Source: Vibrio tubiashii (GTDB lineage Bacteria > Pseudomonadota > Gammaproteobacteria > Enterobacterales > Vibrionaceae). From it: a stretch of 64,000 bases of DNA. Positions 51,708-62,105 of this stretch are shown here, one piece after another. Numbering within the stretch: the stretch's first letter is position 1; each line of letters starts with the position of its first letter. The stretch is taken from positions 2,914,001-2,978,000 of the forward strand of contig NZ_CP117029.1 of NCBI RefSeq assembly GCF_028551255.1. The letters are read 5' to 3'. Both the position numbers and the translations under genes were made by a program. The notes beneath the pieces are model-generated. The model was not told where the DNA came from. It searched no databases and saw nothing but the letters and a program-made list of their open reading frames with translations.

Positions 51708-52088
51708 CTATACCCCAGTTGCTAGAGCAACAAGACGAACCATAATGCCGTCGATGCCCCAAAGCACTAGAGCCATTACAATACTTACAGCTAAAACGAT
51801 CAAAGTCGTTTGCATTGTTTCTTGGCGTGTAGGCCAAACAACTTTACGTACTTCCATACGCGATTCTTTTGCAAACTCGATCGCAGCTTTACCCTTAGTT
51901 GTTGTAGCAGCAACACCAAGTGCCGCAGCGATTAGTACAACAACACCTGCAGCGCGAATCACTACAGACATTTCACCATACAGGTAATTACCCACAACAG
52001 CGGCAGCTAGCAGAGCAAAAGTGACAATCCACTTGAAGATATCTGCGCCATTTGAGCTATCAGGAGTTTCAGCATTATTTGCTTTCAT
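51708..52088 (-). CDS. secE: Preprotein translocase subunit SecE
   Basis: A 126-residue inner-membrane protein with three membrane helices, like the 127-residue E. coli form. The essential amphipathic segment [17 protein letters not shown] precedes the last helix, which clamps SecY. I start at ATG 52088 ([10 protein letters not shown]). A terminator at 52274-52301 separates it from tufB, so it has its own promoter, which I did not locate convincingly. Confidence 0.96.
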   Translation of the reverse strand: MKANNAETPDSSNGADIFKWIVTFALLAAAVVGNYLYGEMSVVIRAAGVVVLIAAALGVAATTTKGKAAIEFAKESRMEVRKVVWPTRQETMQTTLIVLAVSIVMALVLWGIDGIMVRLVALATGV

Positions 52089-52273
52089 AAAACCAACCTG
52101 TCTAAGTCTTAATATAGACGACAACAACCCCGCTGTTGCAGGGCAAATCCATGAAACGACAATTTAAATAAATTGACGTACTCTTTTATTGATTGAGACG
52201 CAACACCTCAACCAAAAAATCCTGCTCAATGCCATGCTGAATAAGAAAACAACAGACATTTTGTATAGTGCAG

Positions 52274-52301
52274 AAAAAGGGCATCAAATGATGCCCTTTT
52301 T
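52274..52301 (-). terminator. Terminator of the tRNA-tufB operon
   Basis: A perfect 12-bp stem (AAAAAGGGCATC 52274-52285 with 52290-52301) with a 4-nt loop; T-runs occur on both strands. It lies 61 bp after tufB. Confidence 0.93.
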
Positions 52302-52362
52302 GCTACTGGTTCGTCAAATCTTATTCAAAGATTTTCCGAAGTCTTTAGCTAATTCCGAAGAA

Positions 52363-53547
52363 TTAGTCGAAGATCTTAGCAACAACACCAGCACCAACTG
52401 TACGGCCACCTTCGCGGATTGCGAAACGTAGACCTTCGTCCATCGCGATTGGAGCGATTAGTTCAACAGTCATCTTGATGTTATCGCCTGGCATTACCAT
52501 TTCTACGCCTTCTGGTAGCTCGATGTTACCAGTTACGTCAGTTGTACGGAAGTAGAACTGTGGACGGTAGCCTTTGAAGAATGGAGTGTGACGACCACCT
52601 TCATCTTTAGACAGTACGTATACTTCTGACTCAAACTTAGTGTGTGGGTTGATTGACTTAGGAGCAGCTAGTACTTGACCACGCTCTACTTCGTCACGCT
52701 TAGTACCACGTAGAAGTGCACCAACGTTCTCACCCGCACGACCTTCGTCTAGAAGCTTACGGAACATTTCAACACCAGTACATGTTGTTACTGTTGTCTC
52801 TTTGATACCAACGATTTCTACTTCGTCACCTACAGTTAGGATACCGCGCTCGATACGACCAGTTACTACTGTACCACGACCTTGGATAGAGAATACGTCT
52901 TCGATAGGCATTAGGAATGGCTGATCGATTGCACGCTCTGGCTCTGGGATGTAAGAATCTAGTGCTTCTGCAAGCTCAACGATCTTGTCTTCCCACTGCT
53001 TCTCGCCGTTTAGTGCGCCAAGTGCAGAACCTTGGATAACTGGTAGGTCATCACCTGGGAAGTCGTACTCAGATAGAAGTTCACGAACTTCCATTTCTAC
53101 TAGTTCTAGTAGCTCTTCATCGTCAACCATGTCACATTTGTTCATGAATACGATGATGTATGGGATACCAACCTGACGGCCTAGTAGGATGTGCTCACGA
53201 GTTTGTGGCATTGGGCCATCTGTCGCAGCAACAACTAGGATACCACCGTCCATCTGTGCAGCACCTGTGATCATGTTTTTAACATAATCCGCGTGTCCTG
53301 GACAGTCTACGTGTGCGTAGTGACGAGTTGGAGTGTCGTACTCAACGTGAGAAGTTGCGATTGTGATACCGCGCTCACGCTCTTCTGGAGCGTTATCGAT
53401 AGATGCGAAGTCTTTCGCTTCACCGCCGTACACTTTTGCAAGTGTTGTACAGATCGCTGCAGTTAGAGTTGTTTTACCGTGGTCAACGTGGCCGATAGTA
53501 CCAACGTTTACGTGCGGTTTCGTACGTTCAAATTTTTCTTTAGACAT
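52363..53547 (-). CDS. tufB: Elongation factor Tu (tRNA-linked copy)
   Basis: A 394-residue EF-Tu identical in protein sequence to the str-operon copy. The start is ATG (GTG in the other copy), and all nine nucleotide differences fall in the first 111 nt. I reject the 16-residue upstream extension because [12 protein letters not shown] is the universal N-terminus. It follows four tRNA genes, thrU-tyrU-glyT-thrT, the same arrangement as E. coli tufB, tying EF-Tu and tRNA supply to one promoter. Confidence 0.98.
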   Translation of the reverse strand: MSKEKFERTKPHVNVGTIGHVDHGKTTLTAAICTTLAKVYGGEAKDFASIDNAPEERERGITIATSHVEYDTPTRHYAHVDCPGHADYVKNMITGAAQMDGGILVVAATDGPMPQTREHILLGRQVGIPYIIVFMNKCDMVDDEELLELVEMEVRELLSEYDFPGDDLPVIQGSALGALNGEKQWEDKIVELAEALDSYIPEPERAIDQPFLMPIEDVFSIQGRGTVVTGRIERGILTVGDEVEIVGIKETTVTTCTGVEMFRKLLDEGRAGENVGALLRGTKRDEVERGQVLAAPKSINPHTKFESEVYVLSKDEGGRHTPFFKGYRPQFYFRTTDVTGNIELPEGVEMVMPGDNIKMTVELIAPIAMDEGLRFAIREGGRTVGAGVVAKIFD

Positions 53548-53682
53548 GAGTTGTCCCTCTAGGTACGGATTTAGGTGGCTTGAATGACCACGCAACCAAA
53601 AAGTCTTGGTGATAAACTTCTCTCAATCACTAAACGTAGTTTAGTAAAGAGAAACTATCAAAAGGAAACATTGCTTAGAGCT

Positions 53683-53758
<76 letters not shown>

Positions 53759-53770
53759 CTCAAATTAGAG

Positions 53771-53845
<75 letters not shown>

Positions 53846-53880
53846 AACACGTAACTCTGTGAGCTATTTCCTTAAGAATA

Positions 53881-53965
53881 TGGTGGAGGGGGACGGATTC
53901 GAACCATCGAAGGCAGTGCCAGCAGATTTACAGTCTGATCCCTTTGGCCACTCGGGAACCCCTCC
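53881..53965 (-). tRNA. tyrU: tRNA-Tyr(GTA)
   Basis: An 85-nt class II tRNA with a long variable arm, encoded CCA and anticodon loop CTGTAAA. A substrate for queuosine, whose last enzyme QueG is in this window. Confidence 0.97.
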
Positions 53966-54015
53966 AAATTTTTAATCCATTTTTCTCGTGCTCTAAAAAG
54001 AGATAAGCGGAAAAA

Positions 54016-54091
<76 letters not shown>

Positions 54092-54104
54092 ATAAGTGGT
54101 GCGC

Positions 54105-54133
54105 ATTCTATTGAATGATTTTCTGCCTTGCAA
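54105..54133 (-). promoter_or_regulatory. Promoter of thrU-tyrU-glyT-thrT-tufB
   Basis: On the minus strand, TTGCAA (54128-54133), 17-bp spacer, TAGAAT (54105-54110) and a GCGC discriminator, typical of stringently controlled stable-RNA promoters. Confidence 0.82.
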
Positions 54134-54297
54134 TAGTAAATTTAAAAAAAAACTTCTTTTTCTACTGATTGGGCTTATTTGTTGAAATTTCGCCCAATTT
54201 ATCGGCAAAAAATACGCGAATGTCGACGATGTCGTTTGCAATCTTGTTCGGTTGTTGTATTTTCGCTGCTCTATCGTGAAACCAAGTTAGGATGACT

Positions 54298-55221
54298 ATG
54301 ACTCCATATCTCTCATTTAATCGTCAACAATGGGCTGAATTACGCAATTCAGTGCCAATGACATTATCCGAGACCGATCTGGTTGAACTTCAGGGTGTGA
54401 ATGAAAGCCTCACGATGGAAGAAGTAGAAGAGATCTACTTGCCTTTAGCCCGTCTGCTTAACTTATATGTTGCTGCCAGACAGAGCCGTAATTCAGTGCT
54501 CAATAACTTCCTCGGTAATCAAGGCACTGCGCCGCCTTTTATTATTGGTATTGCTGGTAGTGTAGCGGTCGGTAAAAGTACCACGGCTCGTTTGCTTAAA
54601 GCCTTACTATCACGCTGGGATAACCACCCTAAAGTTGAACTCGTGACTACTGATGGGTTTCTTTACCCGAAAAAGGTGCTCGATGAACGCGGTATTCTTC
54701 ATCGCAAGGGCTTCCCTGAATCTTATGATATTAAGCGTCTAGTCGAGTTCGTTTCTGATGTTAAGGCTGGCAAACCACACCTCGAAGTTCCTGTTTACTC
54801 GCACATCACCTATGACATTACCGAAGAGCTGAAAACCGTTGACCGGCCTGACGTGCTGATCATTGAAGGATTAAACGTCTTGCAAAGCGGGATGGATTAT
54901 CCACATGACCCACATCGCGTCTTTGTCTCAGATTTCTTAGATTTTTCGCTTTATGTCGACGCAGAAAGTGAAGTGATCGAACAGTGGTATGTCGAACGTT
55001 TCTTAAAGTTCCGCCAAGGCGCTTTTACCAAACCAGGGTCTTACTTCAGTCACTACACACAGTTGACCGAACCAAAAGCGATCGAGAAAGCACACAGTAT
55101 TTGGCAGTCGATCAATGGGGTTAACCTAGACGCCAATATCCTGCCAACCAAAGGCCGCGCCCACTTAATCTTGAAGAAAGGTCAGGATCATCAAGTGGAA
55201 GAAGTTTTTCTTAGGAAGTAG
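54298..55221 (+). CDS. coaA: Pantothenate kinase (type I)
   Basis: A 307-residue enzyme catalysing the first, feedback-regulated step of CoA synthesis. The P-loop is [17 protein letters not shown] (about 83-99), followed by TTDGFLYP and [21 protein letters not shown] start at ATG 54298 ([12 protein letters not shown]), because AGGA is 6 nt upstream and the motif aligns with E. coli MTPYLQF; ATG 54292 is too close to that site. Divergent from the tRNA-tufB operon, as in E. coli. Confidence 0.96.
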   Translation: MTPYLSFNRQQWAELRNSVPMTLSETDLVELQGVNESLTMEEVEEIYLPLARLLNLYVAARQSRNSVLNNFLGNQGTAPPFIIGIAGSVAVGKSTTARLLKALLSRWDNHPKVELVTTDGFLYPKKVLDERGILHRKGFPESYDIKRLVEFVSDVKAGKPHLEVPVYSHITYDITEELKTVDRPDVLIIEGLNVLQSGMDYPHDPHRVFVSDFLDFSLYVDAESEVIEQWYVERFLKFRQGAFTKPGSYFSHYTQLTEPKAIEKAHSIWQSINGVNLDANILPTKGRAHLILKKGQDHQVEEVFLRK

Positions 55222-55473
55222 CGAGGAGCGGGATTCGGGACTTGGGAACAGGCTTCGCCCTACGGAGAGCTGGAGAGCGTTTAGGGTTGGCGGATAAACG
55301 TCAACCCTTTTCGTTTGGAACGCCTTGCTACGGAAACGGGATTCGGGATGCAAATAACTGGATAAGCTGGCTTGTCAGACTAGTTTTCCAGCAGCGAAGC
55401 GATCCATAGGGCGCAGCCCGTTCTCGCATCTCGGCGCGAAGCATTCCCGAGGACGAAGTCCGTTCTCTGTTTA
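55222..55473 (+). repeat. Dispersed intergenic repeat element, copy 2
   Basis: Follows coaA directly and shares ordered blocks with 39787-39970: a GAGAGCTGGAGAGC segment, the AGGGTTGGCG terminator stem (55283-55308), the GGAACGC...ACGGGA block, and hairpins GGGCGCAGCCC (55409-55419) and GGACGAAGTCC (55451-55461). An extra stretch of about 70 bp sits in its middle. No coding sequence. Confidence 0.75.
55283..55312 (+). terminator. Terminator of coaA, within the repeat element
   Basis: Arms AGGGTTGGCG (55283-55292) and CGTCAACCCT (55299-55308), loop GATAAA, then TTT. Same stem as the rsd terminator. Confidence 0.8.
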
Positions 55474-55474
55474 A

Positions 55475-55903
55475 TTATTTACTTTCCGGCCCATATTGAT
55501 TTTCGCCGTCCGTGCCTTTTAAAAAGCCACATTCAACTAAAATCCATAGACCACAGACTAGAGCAGCAAATGACGTCGCGGCTTGCAACATAGACGGCTG
55601 ACCGGCTAGTGAAGGATCGCCGACTGGTACTGTCATGCGTCCGATAACGAGTGGGATATTAAGCAGCAGCCACCAGCTTGATTTACCCCGGTCATGCCAA
55701 CGTTTAGCGGTAATCGCTAGATCAGGCACCAGAATGACGATCAGGAACACAGGTAGAATCAGATGTGCGATCGAGGGTGCGAGTACATTCATCCCCATCG
55801 CAAAGCCAACAATCATCAAATAGTAAACCACGTTCCAAATCCAATAGGTTTTACGCCCTATTCGGCCTTGAAACGAAAACAGTAATTCTTTCATCGACAT
55901 CAT
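55475..55903 (-). CDS. DUF805 family membrane protein
   Basis: A 142-residue inner-membrane protein beginning with the family hallmark FSFQGRIGRKTYW and containing RWHDRGKSSWW; four hydrophobic segments are visible. DUF805 proteins have no defined function. The start has three closely spaced ATG codons, of which the first is used here. It lies downstream of the tautomerase gene on the same strand (46 bp). Confidence 0.87.
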   Translation of the reverse strand: MMSMKELLFSFQGRIGRKTYWIWNVVYYLMIVGFAMGMNVLAPSIAHLILPVFLIVILVPDLAITAKRWHDRGKSSWWLLLNIPLVIGRMTVPVGDPSLAGQPSMLQAATSFAALVCGLWILVECGFLKGTDGENQYGPESK

Positions 55904-55949
55904 TTATACCTAAAAAATAAAAAGTTAGAGCCTGTTTGCTCCAAAAATA

Positions 55950-56297
55950 CTAGTTAATTACTTTCTGAAAACACGCTTTATCCATATCTCGAATGTTAAC
56001 CGTTAAGCTATGCACATGACTCGCTTGCTCTTGTAACACAGTCATCAACTGGCGAGATAACTCTCTTTTCTGCTCTTCGGTTCTGCCATCAAGCAATTCA
56101 AAGCTGATATGAATAAAGTCAACACTATCTCCCGCTTCGCCTACCAGCCAGTTATGGCAACGCAAAGAGCGGGATTTTACCGAATCCACATCGAACAACC
56201 CGCAAGTTAACGCGACATGATGTAAGTCTTCAAGTAAGCCTTGAACATTAACGCGTTCGTCAACAGAGTTGGAGTATTCCATTACTAGGTTCGGCAT
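55950..56297 (-). CDS. 5-carboxymethyl-2-hydroxymuconate isomerase-like tautomerase
   Basis: A 115-residue member of the CHMI branch of the tautomerase superfamily. With the ATG at 56297 the mature protein begins PNLVMEYS, giving the N-terminal proline that is the catalytic base; a longer frame would bury it, which decides the start. CHMI acts in homoprotocatechuate degradation, but no other pathway genes are nearby, so the physiological substrate is unknown. Confidence 0.85.
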   Translation of the reverse strand: MPNLVMEYSNSVDERVNVQGLLEDLHHVALTCGLFDVDSVKSRSLRCHNWLVGEAGDSVDFIHISFELLDGRTEEQKRELSRQLMTVLQEQASHVHSLTVNIRDMDKACFQKVIN

Positions 56298-56568
56298 AGT
56301 ATTCCTCAAATGTAAGAGAGTTTCACAATAAACAAAAAGTGCACAACACTATTACCAATTTCTATGCTGAATTCCGAGTGGGTTTCCACCAATCTGTTCA
56401 ATGGATCACTGATAGAAAGCAGATTAAGGTGAGATATGAGCGATCACAGCTCCAACCAATGGGTGATATCCAAATAAGACATGACGGTAATCATGATCTC
56501 CCCTATTTTATCTGTTATATTCTTACGAAGATTTTTTACATTAATTGATTAAATACGGAGATATTCCT

Positions 56569-57339
56569 ATGCGTCGTCCTGTAGTGATGGGTAACTGGAA
56601 GCTTAACGGCAGCAAAGCAATGGTTAAAGAGCTGCTAACTGGTCTTAACGCTGAACTTGAAGGCGTTGAAGGTGTTGACGTAGCTGTCGCTCCACCAGCA
56701 CTTTACCTAGATCTAGCTGAACAGCTAATCGCAAAAGGCGGTAACAAGATCATCCTAGGTGCTCAAAACACTGACCTAAACAACAGCGGTGCATTCACTG
56801 GTGATATGTCTCCAGAGATGCTAAAAGATTTCGGTGCTACTCACATCATCATCGGTCACTCTGAGCGTCGTGAATACCACAACGAATCTGACGAGTTCAT
56901 CGCTAAGAAATTCAACTTCCTAAAAGAGAACGGTCTAAAACCTGTTTTCTGTATCGGTGAATCTGAAGCTCAAAACGAAGCGGGCGAAACTGAAGCAGTA
57001 TGTGCACGTCAAATCAACGCAGTGATTGACGCTTACGGTGTTGAAGCGCTAAACGGTGCAATCATCGCATACGAACCAATCTGGGCTATCGGTACTGGTA
57101 AAGCAGCTACAGCTGAAGATGCACAACGCATCCACGCTTCTATCCGTGCACTAATCGCAGAGAAAGATGCAGCAGTTGCTGAGCAAGTAATCATCCAATA
57201 CGGTGGTTCTGTTAAGCCTGAAAACGCAGAAGCTTACTTCTCACAACCAGACATCGATGGTGCTCTAGTTGGTGGTGCATCTCTAGATGCTAAGAGCTTC
57301 GCAGCAATTGCTAAAGCAGCGGCAGCAGCTAAAGCTTAA
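56569..57339 (+). CDS. tpiA: Triosephosphate isomerase
   Basis: A 256-residue glycolytic barrel enzyme. Catalytic residues are present: Lys in GNWKLNG, His in IIIGHSERR and Glu in [11 protein letters not shown], with the phosphate loop YGGSV. ATG 56569 has CGGAG upstream; the open frame starts eight codons earlier. Strong codon bias indicates high expression. Monocistronic with its own terminator. Confidence 0.98.
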   Translation: MRRPVVMGNWKLNGSKAMVKELLTGLNAELEGVEGVDVAVAPPALYLDLAEQLIAKGGNKIILGAQNTDLNNSGAFTGDMSPEMLKDFGATHIIIGHSERREYHNESDEFIAKKFNFLKENGLKPVFCIGESEAQNEAGETEAVCARQINAVIDAYGVEALNGAIIAYEPIWAIGTGKAATAEDAQRIHASIRALIAEKDAAVAEQVIIQYGGSVKPENAEAYFSQPDIDGALVGGASLDAKSFAAIAKAAAAAKA

Positions 57340-57369
57340 TTTTTCTTCTTATTTGAAAAATTCTCATGG

Positions 57370-57394
57370 AGGTCAGCGCAAGCTGGCCTTTTTT
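57370..57394 (+). terminator. Terminator of tpiA
   Basis: An 8-bp stem (57370-57377 with 57382-57389, AGGTCAGC arm) with GCAA tetraloop, then six T, 30 bp after tpiA. Confidence 0.9.
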
Positions 57395-57453
57395 GTGTCT
57401 GGCACATCAATCAAGTATCCTACGCTTTTCCTCACTAACGATAGTTGTACCGA

Positions 57454-58797
57454 ATGCAGGATAAGCATGGCCTTCTCACAGGTTCGATTCCCCTAGTACT
57501 TAGGCAGATGACCGTTCCCATGACCTTTGGCATGGTGGCGATCTTGATGTTTAACTTGGTGGATACGTTTTTTATCTCGCTGCTAGGTACCCAAGCTCTC
57601 GCTGCGATTAGCTATACCTTCCCCGTCACCTTTGCGGTCAACTGCATCACCATGGGTATAGGTATGGGGCTCTCGACCAATATAGGTCGCTTGCTCGGAC
57701 AAGGTCAATCGATCGTCGCTGCGCGCTTTTCTTCTCATGGCTTACTGTTAGCCGTATTGCTGGTCGCACTCGCCTCTACACTTGGCCTGTTTACCATCGA
57801 GCCACTGTTTCTATTTCTTGGTGCAGAGCAATCGCTACTGCCACTTATTCATCAATACATGGATATTTGGTACCTGACGATTCCACTCTTAGTCGTTCCT
57901 ATGGCTGGCAACAGTGCCATTCGCGCAACTGGGGATACTAAAACACCCGCCAAAATCATGATGCTCGCCGGACTTATTAATGGGGTACTCGATCCGCTAC
58001 TGATTTTTGGTTACGGGCCTTTCCCAGTATTGGGCATTCAAGGAGCGGCCATTGCCAGTGCAATGAGTTGGTTCGGCGCCTTAATTGGCTCGCTTTACGT
58101 GCTGATTAAACGAGAGAAACTACTTGCCCTACCTTGCTTTAAAACACTCTGGCTCGACTGGCAACAAATCCTAAAAATCGGCACACCGGCAGCTTTGTCG
58201 AATGCTCTCACGCCCTTATCGGGGGCTATTTTGATGATGATGCTGTCAACTCATGGCACCGCAGCCGTCGCTGCCTATGGTGCAGCGCAGCGGGTCGAAT
58301 CGATTCTTATCTTGGTTTTGATGTCTTTAACTTCAGCCCTAACGCCATTTATTGCCCAAAATATGGGCGCCAACAACCCTGCACGTAGTTTTGCCGGCTT
58401 GTTTATCAGCATGCGTTTCTCGATGGTGTTTCAGGCCGGCATTTTTATCATGATGGTGCCGCTGAGCATCCCACTGGCGGCTTTGTTTTCACAGGAACAA
58501 ACAGTAAAAGATCTACTTTGGCACTATTTATTAGTCGTGCCTTTTAGCTATGGTTTCCAAGGCGTGATGATGATGTTGGTCTCAGGGTTAAACGCCCTGC
58601 ATGAACCGCTTAAGGCATTCCAATGGAGCTTTATGCGTCTGTTTCTCTTTACCCTGCCTTGCGCTTGGTTGGGTGGTCAGCTGTATGATATTGAAGGGTT
58701 ATTCATTGGTATTGCGGTAGGCAACATTATTGGTGGCACAAGTGGTTACTTGTACGCACTAAAACTCAGATCTCAGCACCTTTCCCCAGCGGCATAA
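57454..58797 (+). CDS. MATE-family efflux transporter
   Basis: A 447-residue inner-membrane protein with 12 predicted helices in two MATE halves (about 10-215 and 235-440). It would export drugs or other cations in exchange for Na+ or H+. GNSAIRATGDTKTPAKIMM near residue 150 and the symmetric VSGLNALHEPLKAF near 365 are family loops. ATG 57454 is chosen (MQDKHGLLTGS), though no clear ribosome site is seen. It is not obviously NorM; substrate unknown. Confidence 0.88.
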   Translation: MQDKHGLLTGSIPLVLRQMTVPMTFGMVAILMFNLVDTFFISLLGTQALAAISYTFPVTFAVNCITMGIGMGLSTNIGRLLGQGQSIVAARFSSHGLLLAVLLVALASTLGLFTIEPLFLFLGAEQSLLPLIHQYMDIWYLTIPLLVVPMAGNSAIRATGDTKTPAKIMMLAGLINGVLDPLLIFGYGPFPVLGIQGAAIASAMSWFGALIGSLYVLIKREKLLALPCFKTLWLDWQQILKIGTPAALSNALTPLSGAILMMMLSTHGTAAVAAYGAAQRVESILILVLMSLTSALTPFIAQNMGANNPARSFAGLFISMRFSMVFQAGIFIMMVPLSIPLAALFSQEQTVKDLLWHYLLVVPFSYGFQGVMMMLVSGLNALHEPLKAFQWSFMRLFLFTLPCAWLGGQLYDIEGLFIGIAVGNIIGGTSGYLYALKLRSQHLSPAA

Positions 58798-58826
58798 AAT
58801 AAAACACCGACTCTTGGAGTCGGTGT
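58797..58826 (-). terminator. Terminator of menA-rraA
   Basis: A perfect 10-bp stem (ACACCGACTC 58804-58813 with 58817-58826), 3-nt loop, and TTTTATTTTA on the minus strand. It lies between convergent MATE and rraA genes. Confidence 0.85.
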
Positions 58827-58847
58827 AGTCTGTCTGAAAGGTAGAGA

Positions 58848-59372
58848 TTAATCGACAATGGCTATCTCTTCTTCCTCTTCCACTTCTAAATCTACATCTA
58901 ATGGTTCTTGAGAAAGAATCACACCGGTATTGTCAGCGTAGAGGTAATCTTCAGGAAGGAAGGTCACGCCACCAAAGTTGACTGGCACATCCACTTCACC
59001 AATGCCTTGGGAAATAGCACCGACAGGAATAGAAGCAATCGCTTGGATACCGATACTCATGTCTTCCAGCTCATCGACCTCACGAACACAGCCATAAACC
59101 ACAATACCTTCCCATTCGTTTTCTTCCGCAAGCGATGCGAGCTCAGCATCAATCAGTGCGCGACGCAATGAACCGCCACCATCAATAAGCAGCACACGGC
59201 CTAAACCGTCTTGCTCTAGGATTTCACGAATCAAGCCATTATCTTCAAAACACTTTACTGTCGTGATTTGCCCCGCGAACGATGCACAACCACCAAAGTT
59301 ACTGAACATAGGCTCTACAACATCTACTTGCTCTAAATAAATGTCGCACAAGGCAGAGGTATTGTATTCCAT
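58848..59372 (-). CDS. rraA: Ribonuclease E activity regulator RraA
   Basis: A 174-residue homotrimeric protein that binds RNase E and inhibits RNA decay. Core motifs [29 protein letters not shown] and GCVREVDE are clear. It is longer than the 161-residue E. coli protein because of an acidic C-terminal tail (LEVEEEEE). I start at ATG 59372 ([12 protein letters not shown]), the family N-terminus. It follows menA, as in E. coli. Confidence 0.95.
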   Translation of the reverse strand: MEYNTSALCDIYLEQVDVVEPMFSNFGGCASFAGQITTVKCFEDNGLIREILEQDGLGRVLLIDGGGSLRRALIDAELASLAEENEWEGIVVYGCVREVDELEDMSIGIQAIASIPVGAISQGIGEVDVPVNFGGVTFLPEDYLYADNTGVILSQEPLDVDLEVEEEEEIAIVD

Positions 59373-59448
59373 AGTATTCCTTCCCATACCGTTCGTTATC
59401 TCCATCGAGTATATAAGGTCATTAAGTCATTGCAATGACATGTATCAT

Positions 59449-60366
59449 TTAACTGACCAGAGTTTGAGCTATAACCACTCCAGCAAACAATAAGTTAGTC
59501 ACCATAGAGCACTTGACTATCACCGGCATCATTGGGGCGATCTGCGCTGGCTTTTCGGCCTGCCATACTGCTTTACCGTGTTTAAAGGTAACAAGCAGGC
59601 TAAGTAGAAATGGCAAGCTAATCCAAATTGGGCTCGGTTGATGGATTAAGTAAGCGGCAAAAGCCACCACAGCGCCGCTGAGCAGAGCAAAGTGATATTG
59701 CTTAGCGCGCTTTTGCCCTAGACGGACAGCAACCGTTCTTTTGCCACACACCTCATCATTCTCAATATCGCGCATATTGTTGATATTAAGTACAGCGACA
59801 GCCAGTAGCCCACAACCAACCGCAGGCAAGATAAGCAGAGGCGCGACAATGCCGGTATGAAGGAAATAGGTACCCGCCACGCCCAATAAACCAAAGAAGA
59901 TAAATACGGAAATATCGCCTAGGCCAACATAACCATAAGGTTTGTTACCCACGGTATATGCGATCGCTGCGACAATCGCTAAGACTCCTAGCCCGATGAA
60001 AGCTAAGATGCTCTGTAGACTCTCTAATGCATACATCACCAAGGTGAGACCCGCGATCACAGTCAAGACCACATTAATGATCATTGCCTGCTTCATGTCT
60101 TTCTGCGTGACAGCTCCAGACTGGATCGCACGCATAGGCCCGAGACGATTTTCGTTATCGGTTCCTTTGACAGCATCGCCATAGTCGTTGGCTAAGTTAG
60201 AAAGGATTTGCAGCAGCGTTGCGGTCAGAAAAGCCAGCAAAGCAACCACAGGTGAAAACTGATGTGTGGAATACGCCAATACACTACCCGTTAAGATAGA
60301 GACCAAAGCCAAAGGCAAGGTTTTAGGGCGAGCGGCGTCAAGCCATATTGTTAGAGACTGTTTCAT
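59449..60366 (-). CDS. menA: 1,4-dihydroxy-2-naphthoate polyprenyltransferase
   Basis: A 305-residue inner-membrane UbiA-family enzyme attaching the polyprenyl chain in menaquinone synthesis. The first Asp-rich motif is NLANDYGDAVKGTDNENR and the second is NNMRDIENDEVCGKRT; eight to nine membrane helices are visible. ATG 60366 (MKQSLTIWLDAARPKTLPLA) is chosen over a GTG six codons upstream. Menaquinone serves anaerobic respiration. Confidence 0.95.
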   Translation of the reverse strand: MKQSLTIWLDAARPKTLPLALVSILTGSVLAYSTHQFSPVVALLAFLTATLLQILSNLANDYGDAVKGTDNENRLGPMRAIQSGAVTQKDMKQAMIINVVLTVIAGLTLVMYALESLQSILAFIGLGVLAIVAAIAYTVGNKPYGYVGLGDISVFIFFGLLGVAGTYFLHTGIVAPLLILPAVGCGLLAVAVLNINNMRDIENDEVCGKRTVAVRLGQKRAKQYHFALLSGAVVAFAAYLIHQPSPIWISLPFLLSLLVTFKHGKAVWQAEKPAQIAPMMPVIVKCSMVTNLLFAGVVIAQTLVS

Positions 60367-60432
60367 GGATACCAGTTTAGCCACAGTTACTTGAACTAGA
60401 ATTGTGGCACATCAATCCTATCGGTGAAAAAC

Positions 60433-60460
60433 AAAAAAAGGTCACCGAAGTGACCTTTTT
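60433..60460 (-). terminator. Terminator of efp
   Basis: An 11-bp stem (60435-60445 with 60450-60460, AAAAAGGTCAC arm) with a TTCG tetraloop and T-run on the minus strand, 23 bp beyond efp. Confidence 0.93.
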
Positions 60461-60483
60461 CCAAAACTTGACCTAAGTTAGGC

Positions 60484-61050
60484 TTATTTAACGCGACCTA
60501 CGTACTCACCAGAGCGAGTATCAACTTTTATCACTTCGCCAATCGCGATAAATAGAGGAACGCGAACAACAGCACCTGTTGATAGTGTTGCTGGCTTACC
60601 ACCTGTACCTTGAGTATCACCTTTCAGACCTGGATCAGTATCTGTTACTTCAAGCTCAACGAAGTTTGGTGGCGTTACTACGATTGGGTTACCGTTCCAT
60701 AGTGTTAGCATACAAGTGTTGTTTTCTACCAACCACTTAGCGTTTTCGCCAACCGCTTTTACATCCGCAGCGATCTGCTCAAATGTTTCGTTGTTCATAA
60801 AGTGGTAGAATTCGCCGTCGTTATATAGATAATCTAGGTCGATATCCATTACGTCTGCAACTTCACAAGTTTCACCAGACTTAAAGGTTTTCTCTAGCAC
60901 TTTACCAGAAAGAAGCTTACGAATTTTTACACGGTTGAACGCTTGACCTTTACCTGGCTTAACGTATTCGTTTTCCAAGATAACGCAAGGCTCGTTATCA
61001 AGCATTAGTTTCAAGCCGCCTTTAAATTCATTGGTGCTAACAGTAGCCAT
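60484..61050 (-). CDS. efp: Translation elongation factor P
   Basis: A 188-residue three-domain tRNA mimic that relieves ribosome stalling at polyproline. Lys34 ([10 protein letters not shown]) is the site beta-lysylated by EpmA, using (R)-beta-lysine from EpmB. EpmB is encoded divergently 32 bp away, so the modification partner shares the control region. The C-terminal OB domain ends GEYVGRVK. Confidence 0.98.
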   Translation of the reverse strand: MATVSTNEFKGGLKLMLDNEPCVILENEYVKPGKGQAFNRVKIRKLLSGKVLEKTFKSGETCEVADVMDIDLDYLYNDGEFYHFMNNETFEQIAADVKAVGENAKWLVENNTCMLTLWNGNPIVVTPPNFVELEVTDTDPGLKGDTQGTGGKPATLSTGAVVRVPLFIAIGEVIKVDTRSGEYVGRVK

Positions 61051-61082
61051 TTTTTCCTCTTACATTCTTAGAGCTAAATTCA

Positions 61083-62105
61083 ATGCCGCACATCATAACC
61101 CGAAAAGTTGTTTCTGTTGAGCAAAACTGGCTCAAACAGCTAGCGAATGGGATCTCTGATCCTGCAAAACTGCTTGAGCAGCTCGAAATAGATCCTAAGC
61201 CATGGCAAGACGGATTTGCTGCTCGCAAGCTTTTTGCGCAGCGTGTTCCGCAAAGTTTTGTTGATAGAATGGAAAAAGGCAATCCTTACGACCCGCTTTT
61301 ACGTCAGGTTTTACCGCTCAGCGAAGAGTTTGAAGTCCACCCTGGTTACTCCAATGATCCACTGGAAGAGCAAAACAATGCTATACCAGGTTTATTGCAC
61401 AAGTACCGCAACCGCGCGTTAATGATCGTCAAAGGTGGCTGTGCAGTTAACTGTCGCTACTGTTTTCGTCGTCACTTCCCCTATGACGAAAACAAGGGAT
61501 CCAAATCAGTTTGGCAGCAAAGCCTAGAGTATGTAGCCCAGCACCCAGAGATTAATGAGATCATCCTTTCTGGTGGGGACCCGCTAATGGCAAAGGATGA
61601 AGAACTGTTGTGGCTTATTGATCATATTGCCGACATCAAGCACATCAAGCGCCTGCGCATTCATTCCAGACTACCTGTAGTCATTCCTGATCGTATCACT
61701 CAAGCGCTGATTCAGATGCTGGGCGAAACACGACTACAAGTGGTGTTAGTCACGCATATCAACCACGCTCAAGAGATAAATCAAGAACTGAGAGATAGAT
61801 TAAGCCACCTTAAGCAAGCAGGTGTTACTCTTTTAAACCAAGGTGTTATGCTAAAAGGTGTCAATGACAGCGTTGAGTCTCAGGTAGACCTCAGCAACGC
61901 TTTATTTGATGCTGGCATTTTACCTTACTACATTCACGTGCTAGATAAAGTACAGGGCGCTGCACACTTTTACATCTCTGACCAAGAGGCGAAAGCCATC
62001 ATGGCAGGGCTGATGGAGCGAGTCTCTGGATATCTAGTACCAAAGTTAACGCGAGAGATTGGTGGGCGTACCAGTAAAACCCCACTCGACCTACATTTAG
62101 AATAA
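61083..62105 (+). CDS. epmB: EF-P beta-lysylation protein EpmB (lysine 2,3-aminomutase)
   Basis: A 340-residue radical SAM enzyme converting L-lysine to (R)-beta-lysine for EF-P. The cluster motif is CAVNCRYCFRRHFPY (C-x3-C-x2-C, about residue 120), preceded by PGLLHKYRNRALMIV; PLP-binding Lys lies in the C-terminal region typical of the family. Divergent from efp. Its stop overlaps the start of the prepilin gene by one base. Confidence 0.96.
   Translation: MPHIITRKVVSVEQNWLKQLANGISDPAKLLEQLEIDPKPWQDGFAARKLFAQRVPQSFVDRMEKGNPYDPLLRQVLPLSEEFEVHPGYSNDPLEEQNNAIPGLLHKYRNRALMIVKGGCAVNCRYCFRRHFPYDENKGSKSVWQQSLEYVAQHPEINEIILSGGDPLMAKDEELLWLIDHIADIKHIKRLRIHSRLPVVIPDRITQALIQMLGETRLQVVLVTHINHAQEINQELRDRLSHLKQAGVTLLNQGVMLKGVNDSVESQVDLSNALFDAGILPYYIHVLDKVQGAAHFYISDQEAKAIMAGLMERVSGYLVPKLTREIGGRTSKTPLDLHLE

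Noticed and set aside
53548..53595. Sixteen-residue N-terminal extension of tufB
   Set aside because: The universal EF-Tu N-terminus begins at the ATG at 53547, and the extension is absent from the other copy.
56339..56548. 69-codon plus-strand open frame upstream of tpiA
   Set aside because: No ribosome site, atypical composition and no recognisable family; it fills the tpiA promoter region.
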